Origin: Pseudopithomyces maydicus
Taxonomy: Eukaryota; Ascomycota; Dothideomycetes; Pleosporales; Didymosphaeriaceae
DNA length: 64,000 bases
Direction of reading: 5' to 3'
Assembly (NCBI GenBank): GCA_026873275.1
Contig: JANTUC010000008.1
Coordinates: 434,001-498,000 of the forward strand
Below, one piece after another: positions 12,063 through 22,250 of this stretch (position 1 is its first letter; each line of letters starts with the position of its first letter). Position numbers and translations under genes: made by a program. The notes below the pieces were generated by a model. That model saw only the letters and a list, made by a program, of their open reading frames with translations. It was not told the origin of the DNA and did no database searches.

Positions 12063-15000
12063 ATGGCGACCGAGTATTTCTCCGACAATGAAGCATACAT
12101 AACCAGCCAACCTTTGCCTTCTCCGGCCGGCACCCCGTACAACTCGTTGTCGCGAAGAACGTCGCGCTATGGCTCACCTGCCAGCGAAGCACCTTCATCG
12201 CCCGCACCCTTCCCACCCGAACCCAAAGAAGCGCACAATGCGGAAGGCAACAGCGAGAATATATCGATCCTGGACCCTAGACGTTTCACACCGACACTAC
12301 ACGCCTCGCTCGTATCCGAGATTCTATCGCTACGACGCGAACTGGATTCGAAACACAACTTCATCGAAGACCTTGAGACATCGCTGCACACCACCCGTAA
12401 TGAGAATGATAAACTCACGGCTCAGCTCTCTGCTAGCACAAGAGAAGGTCGAGCAGTGAAGGGACAACTTCAGCAAGTCGAGAATGCGACGTTATCAGCG
12501 CTCGAAGAGATAGCCAACGACAGAGATAGGCTAAAAGAAACCAACGCTGACCTGAAGGAAAAACTAGACGCTGCGCAAAAGAGATTACGGAGTCAGGATG
12601 ATGATTCAAACCGTGTTCATGACATGTGGGCTCAAGAGAAGGATACCTGGGCGAATGAGAAACGTTCTCTTGAACGTCGCGTGCACATCTCTGAAAGCCG
12701 TCTGAAGATGCTACTGGAGGAGCTTGCCTCCCATCAAGGGGCACAAGAGAATGACATAGATAGCGAAGGCGAAGGACTCACGCGCGATGTTGGAATGGGC
12801 CCAGAGAGCGACGCCGGTAGTGCGCGAAGTTCACCTGCCAGAAGAACTTCCACACGTCTTGCACGCCATTCTAGGAACGTTAGCAACAGTAGCTTCCGAA
12901 GCTTCGGAAGGAACTATCGCTTCTCTCTCATGAGCGGGACCGGATCTGAAGGTTATGGACGTGCTAATGGGATTAGCTTGGCAGATGAATTGGTGTTTGA
13001 CGAAGAAGACGAGGATCTTGATGAACTGGAACTGGATTCAGATGACTTCCCAGAGAACGAGCTGAGAGCATTGCGAGTTCTCGAATCGCGTCAGTCCATG
13101 TGCCAGGATGAAAAGGCGAAAAGAATTCTCGGTCTAAGTCTGGATACCGAAATATCTAACAGGGATATCCTTCCCATTGTGTCGGACGTTGAACCAGCAA
13201 AGCCCATGTTCGGATCAACATATCCTATCGCCGCTGCGGCACAAAGTAATACCCTTGTCTTCCCACCTCCGCGACCACAGTCTATTGAAACGCCGGACGT
13301 GGACCCTGTACGTCGACTAGAGGAAGATTCTGAGCGCGCACCAGAGCGCAAGCCTCAGTACGTCGACACAGGAGTCCAGCCTTCCCCGCCGCCATCGCCG
13401 GTACGCCCTGAGACATCGGACTCATCGTTGACCTTCAAGCTATACGACGGTGCATCGATTGGAGCCGAAGTGGAGGCCAACCAGAGGAAGAAGCGGGTAT
13501 CTGCCGCCGCCGCCAATCCATCGACAGGGCTATCTTACCCTCCACCAATGCCTCGTCTTATGACATCTGCATCATCTCAGACTACTGGCGAGCCATTGAG
13601 TCCTCCAGCTACACCTAAGATCGATACATCGTTCGATGATGCTCCTCCATCGCCTAAGCATCGACCTGCAGTTACTTCTATTGCCACACAGACTGATCAA
13701 GTTGAGTTCGTCAAAGCCATCGATGAAACGCCACAAGCACACTCACCGCCAAAACGTACACTTCCAATGCCGATACCCATCCCTTCGATCGCTATTCACG
13801 CACCTTCGTCTGGCCCCTCGTCGCCTAAAGAGCCTATACTACCCCCTGGTACGAAGAGTATAGCCACACAGACTACAGTTGACTTGAAGTCAAACATGCG
13901 TGCAACGGGAATGCAGACAGAGCCCATCATGGTCGACAGGCGATTCAACAAGTTGCCTCCGCACCTGCAACCTTCGGCTATATCATCCAAGCCTGGTACG
14001 CCGGAGCCTGGACAGAAGCGTGAAGTGCCAGACTTTAGTGATATAGCCCACTCTAAACGGACAGAAACAAGCACTGCGGTACCATCCGCTCGGCAAGATC
14101 TCAGGGCTTTGCTTGAAAAGACACAAGTCAACATTGAGAACCGTTATCCAGGAAACAATGACAACGGCCCACTGTCTAAAGGCAAAGAAGTCTCTAACAT
14201 TAATAGACCTTTCCGAACAAGTAGCCTTTTTGCTGGTTTTGATGGACCGTCATCGGATGAAGAATCGGATGGTGAGCTGACCGACGAAGAGCAGCACCAC
14301 TCACAGTTCTCTACGCCTATGCTATCTTCACGCAATGTCAAGAGCGGCAAGGTTTTCAAGAACCCACCTACACCTGTTCCGGAAGAGAAAGAGCCTTCCC
14401 CTTCACCGGCTCGCCCATCGGAGGATTCCATCGCTCCCATTCCCTTCTCGCGCGGTCCTACGGAGAGACCATCTAGAGTCGGAAAGGTTGGAAGGCAGGC
14501 CAGTGTCCGACGACCACGCATGCGTTCGCGTAGCCCGAGTACGGGTAGCATTGACATGAATGGGCCTACGTCTAAGCCGCCGTTCCCGGTACCCACGCGG
14601 TCAAGTTCCCGGCAGCCCGCGATGAGCAAGAGTGAAGGCTCTCAAAGCCCGGCATCGCGTAGTAGTGGCACATTCGCAGGAAGAAGGCCATACGGCTCAC
14701 GGCAACCTCAGCGGAAGGACAGTCTTCGGAAGGTTCGATCAGCGGCACTCATGCCCAAATCTGGACGCCCTCGCAGTCGTTCTCCACCTCTGCCAGCTAC
14801 TCCTACCATACCCCCAAGCCCTTCTCTTCCGCCGCTACCTGCTTACAGCGATGTAAGCAGCAGCTATAGGAGTCACCGCCACCAATTGTCGACAACTACT
14901 ACCCAGACTGGTGTGACCACACAGACCGGAAGTGCATCAGTCGGCAGTAGCAACTACCAGGCTAGCGTTGTCGATGCTATTGCGGCCACCATGGTTGGCG

Positions 15001-16108
15001 AGTGGATGTGGAAGTATGTGCGCAAGAGGAAGGCATTTGGCGCACAGGACTCTCCTGCAGACATTACTCGAGTAGGAGAAGAATCAGTGTCAACAATCAA
15101 CGGTGTGCGTCATAAACGATGGGTTTGGATCTCGCCATATGAGCGTTCAGTGCTGTGGAGCACCAAACAGCCGACTACCGGTCCTGCTTTGATGGGAACC
15201 AAGGGTCGAAAGCGTAAGTCAAAGTCATGGCTCTCCGATCAGGCGATCACTAACTTTTGTCACTAGTCGTTATTCAGTCCGTTCTCGATGTCGTCGATAA
15301 CACACCTATCCCACGAAACGCCGGAACTCAAGTCTTGTTCAACCGTTCGATCCTAATTCTCACTCCGGCACGCGCTCTCAAGTTCACGACAACTTCTCGC
15401 GAACGCCACTACCTTTGGCTGACAGCCCTCTCCTTCCTTGCACATTCCAGCTCTCCCATCCCGGACCTTGGAGCCGCGCCGCTCGCCCCGCCTCCAGAAG
15501 AAGAGCCATCATACCGTCGCACCGGGGCGACGCTCCGTCGATCACACATACATGACTCAGTCCGCCTCGCCAAAGGCAAAGCAAACCCCGTGACGCAACG
15601 CTACCAAGCGTCCATGGAACCCATGCCGGAATCGAGGCCATCCATGGAAAGCTCTGCGGATCCACCTTCCATCCCTCGTGGCCCCGCCCATGTCCATAGC
15701 AGGAAGCGAAGCTCCACCGGCCCACTCGCACCCCGTCCAATCCAGCCGTTTAGGACATTCTCCCACCAACCCGTGCCCTCGGTCTATTCGTCCGGATCTT
15801 CCGATATGTACAGCAGCAGACAACCTCCATCTGTGCCTTCTTCTGTGTACAACCCCGCGAGTGTTGTTGCCAGTACGCGAACTTCCGAAGCTAGTACCTC
15901 GACACGACCGTTCTTCGATACCATGGGTACCATGCGCATGGAAGCATTCATCGATGACAGTATGGGTAAAGACCCATCGCAACGTCTTGGCCAGACATCT
16001 GCTCGTCTTGGACACCGACGGCAGCGCGGCAGCCAGTGGAGCGTGAACGAGTCTAACCGTCTAGGCCTGTATGAAGATTTCATGGCCGATCCTTTCCGTG
16101 GCTTCTAA
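12063..16108 (+). CDS. Num1/ApsA/Mcp5-like cortical anchor with C-terminal PH domain
   Basis: Two exons, 12063-15213 and 15267-16108, with a 53-bp GT-AG intron, encode about 1330 residues. Residues about 81-225 are a long coiled coil (heptads around LRRELDSKHNFIEDLE). The middle is Ser/Pro/Glu-rich and disordered. Residues about 970-1110 form the Mcp5-type PH domain (GEWMWKYVRKRK, KRWVWISPYERSVLWS, then after the intron ILILTPARALKFTT and RERHYLWLTALSFL). In yeast Num1, fission-yeast Mcp5 and Aspergillus ApsA this PH domain binds plasma-membrane PI(4,5)P2, and the coiled coil recruits dynein for nuclear migration. At least four TQT-type motifs lie in the disordered part. The MATEYF start was chosen because the longer open frame upstream lacks family character. 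Confidence 0.92.
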
Positions 16109-17502
16109 ACGACATGAATGTATGTGGACACATTCGATTCGTCCGCAACGACCTTGACCTGACTCATACGTTACTGCTGATTCTCTCTTTTCGTCATATT
16201 TTCATTTGTTTGACTAAAAACTCTTGATCTTTCCTTGCGAATGTCATATTATCTCCTAAGTTGGGTCCCAAAGGCGTAGAATAACAACCAGCGCTCAGGC
16301 GCGTCCTATTCAGCACGCAGTGTGCTTAACTCGTAATGTTTTTTTCTTTGTTTGCAATACAACCCAGTATCTTTTGGCTGGGCTTTGATACCCTTGGTTT
16401 GGGCGGTTGGAATGGTCAAGGGTGGAATTTGGAGTGGTGTAATGTTCTTTGGCGCTCGGAGAGGAGTGTGTCAGTTGGATAGGTCAACTTGGGTCTTCGG
16501 ACCTGTTTTCGGATAGCAATGAGGCAGAACCACATTCCCACTCTTTCCATTTCGTTCTGTCAAAGCTTACCTGTCGTGGTGTATCATTACGAAAGACATC
16601 GATCTTGACTCCTGGGGGCCTCTACAATTTGTCAGTCTTCTTGCCTCCAGGCTATGCGATGATAAATATAAGAAGAGATAACATCACAGTTCATAACTAG
16701 AATGATGATACAATGTTATGATAACACTATCAATTGATTCCATTGTATGCAATCTTTTCTGACTGATGACCCCCTAGCAATCAATCATCTGGCATATACC
16801 TTAAAGCCGCCAGTCCTTCGGGCAATAGTGGATGTGCCAGCAGCAAACTCATGTTCTCCTTCTCACTGTCCTCAACACTCTCGCTACACTTCAATATCGG
16901 CTTTTATCTCACCCAATGATTCATCCATCCTTGCTGTTTGTACGCTTTAGACCGTCTTTTAGCAAAATTTCTGGTCTTCTCATCACCCCTTTCTCCCTCA
17001 TAAGCTCATCATAAATACTATACAGTTTCGTACCACACTCCTACTTCTCATCAGTATACTCTACCAGTACAAGCGTAGACGATATAGAGATTTTACCTAC
17101 CCAACTTCACCTTGGCTTGCCCCAGTTTCACCTATTCTAAAAAAATTCTAAATATCCGGTGACTTTGCTATCCTTCTACGCACAAAATCAACCCTGCATT
17201 GAGAGTCAGCTCCGAGCACTACACAAAAAGCTGACACAGCGGTAGGGGGTAGGTTTGGCATTTTTGGTATAAGTGACTCCCAAAGCGGCGAGATATATCC
17301 CTGAATGGATCTGATAGACCCTAATATATAAACCTGGTATATTAAGCTGTATCCGATGGCAAATGTGTTAAGTGTTACTGGAATAATCTCGGTTATGGCT
17401 CTTGACGTCAACACTCGTCTTAGACTTCGTCGATAAACAACCCAACATGTACAAGGCTACCCGCAGCAACTGCGTCCACTCAAAGTGAGATAGCCAACAA
17501 AA
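16109..17502. other. Intergenic region, AT-richer towards the right
   Basis: This is the 3' UTR of the Num1-like gene, then a spacer that becomes visibly richer in TA/AT words from about 16.6 kb to the esterase start. No gene or repeat unit is recognised. Confidence 0.6.
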
Positions 17503-19206
17503 ATGACACCGATAATTCTTCAACACACCAAGCTTGGCGCTATCAGATGTTTGCGTGACCCATACACCTCAGTGGTCAAGATCCTTGGTGTACCATACGG
17601 GACCCTTCCACAACGTTTTGCACGAGCGCAACCCCTAGCGACCTTGGAAAATAGTGTCCGATTCAGTTCGCATGTGTTCGATGCAACCAGGCCTGGACCT
17701 TCGAGCATCCAGCCCTGGGGGAGTGTAACGACAGATGCATCCAATATCCCGCTACCAACTGATAATCTCCCCGATAACGAAGACCAATCTGAAGATTGTT
17801 TGAACCTATCGATCAGAGTACCAACAATTTGCCTTCACGATGACGGAAGTCTTAGAGCGGACTCTAAACTCCCTGTCCTAGTTTTCCTCCACGGCGGCGC
17901 TTTCTTCCTGGGCTCCGCCAACCGTCCTTACTACGACCCTACTAATCTCATGCTCCATGGAATAGAGCGCAAATCACCCTTCATCTATGTAGGTATCAAT
18001 TATCGCCTCGGTGCCCTCGGGTTTCTCCACAGCCCTCGTTCATCCGGATTGATACCAGAAAACAACGGCCTGTACGACCAAAACCTTGCGTTGCAATGGA
18101 TAAAAAACAACATTAGTGGTTTCGGCGGCGATGCCGACAACATCACCATCATCGGCCAGAGCGCAGGTGGAGAAAGTATATCTGCAAAGACGATCCGCAA
18201 CCCCGTCTTCAAGCGCGCAATAGCCTTCAGTGGGACTCCCGTCACGATGCCGAGTCTAACTCCGCAGGAGCACCACGAGAATTTTTTGAAACAAGCGGAA
18301 GCACTACATATACGCGTCGCGAACGAAGATGGTACACAAAGGAGCGCAAAGGATATCGCAGACGACATGATCAAAGTAGATGTTGGTAAGATCCGCGACT
18401 TAGCCTGGGTCGGACTCCCCTGCTCCGATAGCGAGATATTCACTATGGAGAAACCCTCGATGGAGGGGCTTCGAAAAGGAGACCTCGCGCCCAGGAAATG
18501 GCGTAAGTGGGCGCGACCAGTCGAAGCACAGATCGTGGGCACCGCGACATACGACGGAGGAATATCGTACAACATGCTTGCCAAAGACACCAGCCGCACG
18601 AATCACGCACAAAACTTCCGAAACATTGCAATAGACGTACTCGGTACGGATCGTGCAAACCAGCTCTGCGACATCTACGGCATCGGGCACGACACCGGGG
18701 ATCTAGACGCGCTGCAACGCATATGCCTGTTTGAAAGCGACATTGGGTTCTTCACTGCAGCGGTGGCCACCGCGGAGGCTGATCTGATTCGCAAAACGTA
18801 CTTCCATGTGTTTGATCTACCGAATCCGTTTCCGGGGCCGGTAAGGGAACGGGGCGCGTTCGCTACACATACATTCGATATCGTAACGTTACTGGGTGGC
18901 GTACATGAAGATCGGTTGCCGGGGGAATACGCGCCTGTGATACGTGCGTGGAGGGACACGATTGTTGAGTTTGTGGCAAGTGGGAAGGCACCTTGTGAGG
19001 AGTATATAGGGGAGGAGGAGGGGAAGAGAAAAGGCTTGACTGTCGATGAGAGAGGTGTGAGAGATGTTGAAGATGGCGCTTGGCTAGATCATGACGATGG
19101 GAGGCAGAGAAGGTTGTTCGAGCTTGCGCAGCGAGTGGCTGGAGATGCGGGATATGATGTTCTGTGGGTGGATGTGTGCCGGCGGTTCTTAATGCAGGGA
19201 GAATGA
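17503..19206 (+). CDS. Type-B carboxylesterase/lipase
   Basis: An intronless 567-residue alpha/beta hydrolase of the carboxylesterase type-B family. Near the N-terminus it has VKILGVPYGTLPQRF (the usual 'GIPYA' strand). Around 124-140 comes VLVFLHGGAFFLGS, the oxyanion-hole HGG. The nucleophile elbow GQSAGG places the catalytic Ser at residue 220 (codon 18160-18162). The likely acid is Asp351 in GTATYDGG and the likely base is His456 in FATHTFD. There is no signal peptide, so it is probably intracellular. Substrates cannot be inferred. The gene stands alone between two AT-richer stretches and lacks introns, unlike most of its neighbours. That fits an accessory or laterally mobile gene but does not prove it. 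Confidence 0.92.
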   Translation: MTPIILQHTKLGAIRCLRDPYTSVVKILGVPYGTLPQRFARAQPLATLENSVRFSSHVFDATRPGPSSIQPWGSVTTDASNIPLPTDNLPDNEDQSEDCLNLSIRVPTICLHDDGSLRADSKLPVLVFLHGGAFFLGSANRPYYDPTNLMLHGIERKSPFIYVGINYRLGALGFLHSPRSSGLIPENNGLYDQNLALQWIKNNISGFGGDADNITIIGQSAGGESISAKTIRNPVFKRAIAFSGTPVTMPSLTPQEHHENFLKQAEALHIRVANEDGTQRSAKDIADDMIKVDVGKIRDLAWVGLPCSDSEIFTMEKPSMEGLRKGDLAPRKWRKWARPVEAQIVGTATYDGGISYNMLAKDTSRTNHAQNFRNIAIDVLGTDRANQLCDIYGIGHDTGDLDALQRICLFESDIGFFTAAVATAEADLIRKTYFHVFDLPNPFPGPVRERGAFATHTFDIVTLLGGVHEDRLPGEYAPVIRAWRDTIVEFVASGKAPCEEYIGEEEGKRKGLTVDERGVRDVEDGAWLDHDDGRQRRLFELAQRVAGDAGYDVLWVDVCRRFLMQGE

Positions 19207-21076
19207 GGATAATCTATAAGAAATTTGATCTAATACTATGATAATATTATAAAGCGAGGGAAATACAGGATAAAGACTTCTGATAACCGTGTCAGTCTGA
19301 GAATGGTAATGCAAGCTATCACGTATGATTGATGATTTTGTGTTCCTGAAAAGATGCCACAGAATCTCTCTCCAAATACAAAGTAAGAATGAGAAGTTAT
19401 TGCTGGGGCTGAGATCATATTCGAAGTAAAGCACAAATATGATTAGCTGTACAGAGTCTCCATAGCGCAAACACGAAACCACGATATTTTAGAATCTATT
19501 TTTTATTAAGACGCTTACTTGTACTCTACTAGGAACTATTTATCTTATCTCAGGGTAGACGCTTTTGAGCTTTCCTAAGGCAAACAAGATGTAAAAGAGA
19601 ATATAGACTATACTCAAAGATAATTCCACGGACGTATAGTAGCTCTAGGGAGTATATTGAGTAAGTGAGTATTAAGAAGTATGACAGCTCCTGTGCACCG
19701 TATTGTCATAGTATTTACAGAGATTTTCAAAGTAGCTGATGGTAAGTAAATATACGGGAACACGAGGTTCCTACGGCCTGCAGACGTTGCCCTAGATTTG
19801 TTGAGCATCCTTGCAGGTGGTATAATACCTTTTATGTAACAGTGCGTACGAAGTCAAAGCATATATATCTTCGATGTAATACATAAACCTTAATCTGTAA
19901 GACCAAGCACTCGCAATTGAGGGTTGCAGCACGAGACTGTTACACTCTCTGCGCACAGCTTATCCCATGTTCTAGCAGATCTCACCAATGTAAATATATT
20001 GGCTTGAATAATATCTTTTGATTTTGAAATTGCTTTTGATAATCAATCATGACATCCAATAAGATTGAGTACCCAGCCCGCTAGTTGTGACAGTGAATAG
20101 GGTAGCCCTTAGATACAGATACGTTCTACAGACGACAGACTCTCATCACTCCCATATACGGTCGCATTACAGAGACCAGTCCACTCGCTTTGGACGCTCT
20201 GAAGAGTGTCAGTGCGAACACTCTCCCATGTGCTCGTAGCGAGGCCTGTAAGAGACCCTGCGTCGATCTGTGTAATGCATACCACACACAGGCCGTTTTA
20301 CTCCCGGACACCTGTCTCTCATTCCGTTACCATCATCATTCCCCTTTCTCCATATGTTACCCCAGGGCCAATCTTCCTGAAGCACGCTCAAGCACTGCCG
20401 ACGTTAGCAGGCGGGCAATCCCGGAGTAAGCTTAGCTGCCCGCACCACCAGAGCAATGACGTCAGGCGGCTGTTGTAAGACAACAACTGGACCCTTCGCA
20501 AGACGTGATCGTGAGACGCCGGTTAATCATGCCATACCCTCATCCTTCGCAGCACCGTGCAATCGCAAGTCTTCATTTCTACCGCAGACGGGGTCGCCCT
20601 GGATTAATAGCATGCATAAGGTCTGAAGCCTGCGAGACGGTTGCCTTTGGAGCAACGGAACGCCCACCGACTTTTGCTCCACCGTGCATCATCGCGCGTG
20701 CACGAACACATCCCGCGAAAGCTTGGGCCGGGCGATCCCCCAGCTAGTGCTTCGTATATCTATCCGTCGACGTCTCCGCTGAAAAGTGCCGTTGTCCTTT
20801 CTCTGCGCATTTGGGCTCCGTCGACCGTGCCGCTGTGTGACAAGAGTGCCGCTTTGCGACACGAGCGCCTGCCATGAACTATTCCACCTGGATAGAGGAG
20901 AAGAACCTCAAAGTAAGAACCCCTCAGCTCACTCCGCCGAACCAATCTGGACATGGATTACTGCACGTGGATCGAGAACAAGAACCGCAGAGTCTGTAGA
21001 ATTCGTATGCGTGATCGTATGTACGTACACACAGCTGATCGAGAGTGCGATAGAAAACCTTCATCGTAGCGACACT
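19207..21076. other. Spacer: AT-rich left part, ordinary right part
   Basis: From about 19.2 to 20.1 kb the sequence is conspicuously AT-rich with many TATA/TAAT words and no open frame of note. It may be a degraded, RIP-mutated repeat. From 20.1 kb on, composition returns to average; short open frames there show no domain. The right end is the leader of the next gene. Confidence 0.55.
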
Positions 21077-21124
21077 ATGTTCCACCATTGTCGGCACGTT
21101 CACCACGACTATGAATCTGTATGA
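21077..21124 (+). promoter_or_regulatory. Upstream ORF overlapping the main start codon
   Basis: A 15-codon frame (MFHHCRHVHHDYESV) starts 34 nt before the ATG at 21111 and ends at 21124, 13 nt inside the main frame. An overlapping uORF of this kind normally lowers translation of the main frame. It matters only if the mRNA starts upstream of 21077, which I cannot see. Confidence 0.45.
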
Positions 21125-22250
21125 CGCCGTCCAACAGCGGAAGAAGCAGAAAAAGACCGACTCGAAGCAAGACGATGAGCTGGAGGAGCTACGCAAGCGC
21201 GTCGACAAAGCCGAGCAGCGAGCAAAAGAGAAGGACGACCGCCGCGACGACTACGGGCAGAACTTCCAGCAATCCTCCGCGCTCATCCAACGGCAGTACG
21301 ACGAGGGCTACGGAAAACTAGGAAGCCGCTTCGCCGTGGGCGACAGTAAGTCTCTCCTCGCAACCCTACTCTTCCCATCCCCACCCCCTTCATTCTTCCC
21401 TCCCCGTCCATCCACCACCACACCAACACCAACACCAACGTCAATCTTATTTACACCTCCCCCAGCAATAACCGAAAACCAACTCCAAAAACAAATAATC
21501 TCCCTCCAACAAACCGTAATCTCCATCCTCCAGGACGCCCTCTACAACGACCGCCCCCTCTCCCGCACCGACATGGCCAAGCTCTCCGCCGCCTCCGACG
21601 CCGCCCGCGAAGGCTCCATCGAAGCCCTGCGCGCCCAGCAGCACCGCCTCTCGCTACCCGCCCCACCCAATTCCTCCCCTTACAACGCCTCTCCCTACGA
21701 TGCCCCTCCTTACGACGCCGCCCCGTACGACGCCCCCCGCTATGCCTCTCCCCAGCGCGCTCTGCCCGCCCCGAAACGCGCTTCTACCGTCATTGCCGCT
21801 CCTGCTGGAGGCGGGGACTACGACCCGCTCTTCTGCCGGTACGCGCTCGGCCTGCAACTCCGCCCTTCGAAGGCCCTGGCAGGGGATTTTGCACCGGGGG
21901 GCGACTGCCGGTGTCCGGAGTGCGATTGCAAGATCGATGCCGCGGCGGACGACGTTTGGCTCGTTGGAAAACGAGCCGCAGGGTCGGGGTCAGGGTCTGG
22001 GTCTGGGTACGGGCATAGAGATGGGTATGGGGGCAGGGAAGCCGAGACGCGGCAGTTCCGCATAGGGCAGCCGTTTGTGATCAAGAGCCATACGCCGGAT
22101 GGCATGTATGCGTGTGTGCTGTGTAGCAGGCATCGGGAGAGGGATGCGGTGTGTAGGACGGTGGAGGCGTTGGTGGAGCATGTAGCGAGGTTTCATGATG
22201 TGGAGGAGTTGGAGAGGGAGGTGGATATTGGGGAGGGGGTGCCGCGGTGA
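21111..22250 (+). CDS. Coiled-coil protein with PYDA repeats and a C-terminal zinc-finger-like motif, hypothetical
   Basis: Two exons, 21111-21345 and 21466-22250, give 339 residues. The intron is 120 bp, GT-AG, without in-frame stops, so retention would give 379 residues. Residues 1-75 are a highly charged helix (KKQKKTDSKQDDELEELRKR). A helical region follows (ENQLQKQIISLQQTVISIL). Next is a proline/tyrosine repeat with several PYDA units, then a Cys cluster CRCPECDC. A Gly/Ser linker (GSGSGSGSGYGHRDGYGG) precedes a C-terminal CVLC...H-x4-H arrangement (EHVARFH) resembling a C2H2 finger. I recognise no named family. A DNA-, RNA- or protein-binding role is conceivable. The splice choice is supported by phase and by the strong GTAAG donor. 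Confidence 0.75.
   Translation: MNLYDAVQQRKKQKKTDSKQDDELEELRKRVDKAEQRAKEKDDRRDDYGQNFQQSSALIQRQYDEGYGKLGSRFAVGDSKSLLATLLFPSPPPSFFPPRPSTTTPTPTPTSILFTPPPAITENQLQKQIISLQQTVISILQDALYNDRPLSRTDMAKLSAASDAAREGSIEALRAQQHRLSLPAPPNSSPYNASPYDAPPYDAAPYDAPRYASPQRALPAPKRASTVIAAPAGGGDYDPLFCRYALGLQLRPSKALAGDFAPGGDCRCPECDCKIDAAADDVWLVGKRAAGSGSGSGSGYGHRDGYGGREAETRQFRIGQPFVIKSHTPDGMYACVLCSRHRERDAVCRTVEALVEHVARFHDVEELEREVDIGEGVPR

Noticed and set aside
12063..22250. Biosynthetic gene cluster around the carboxylesterase
   Set aside because: No polyketide synthase, peptide synthetase, terpene cyclase, P450, transporter or cluster regulator lies nearby.
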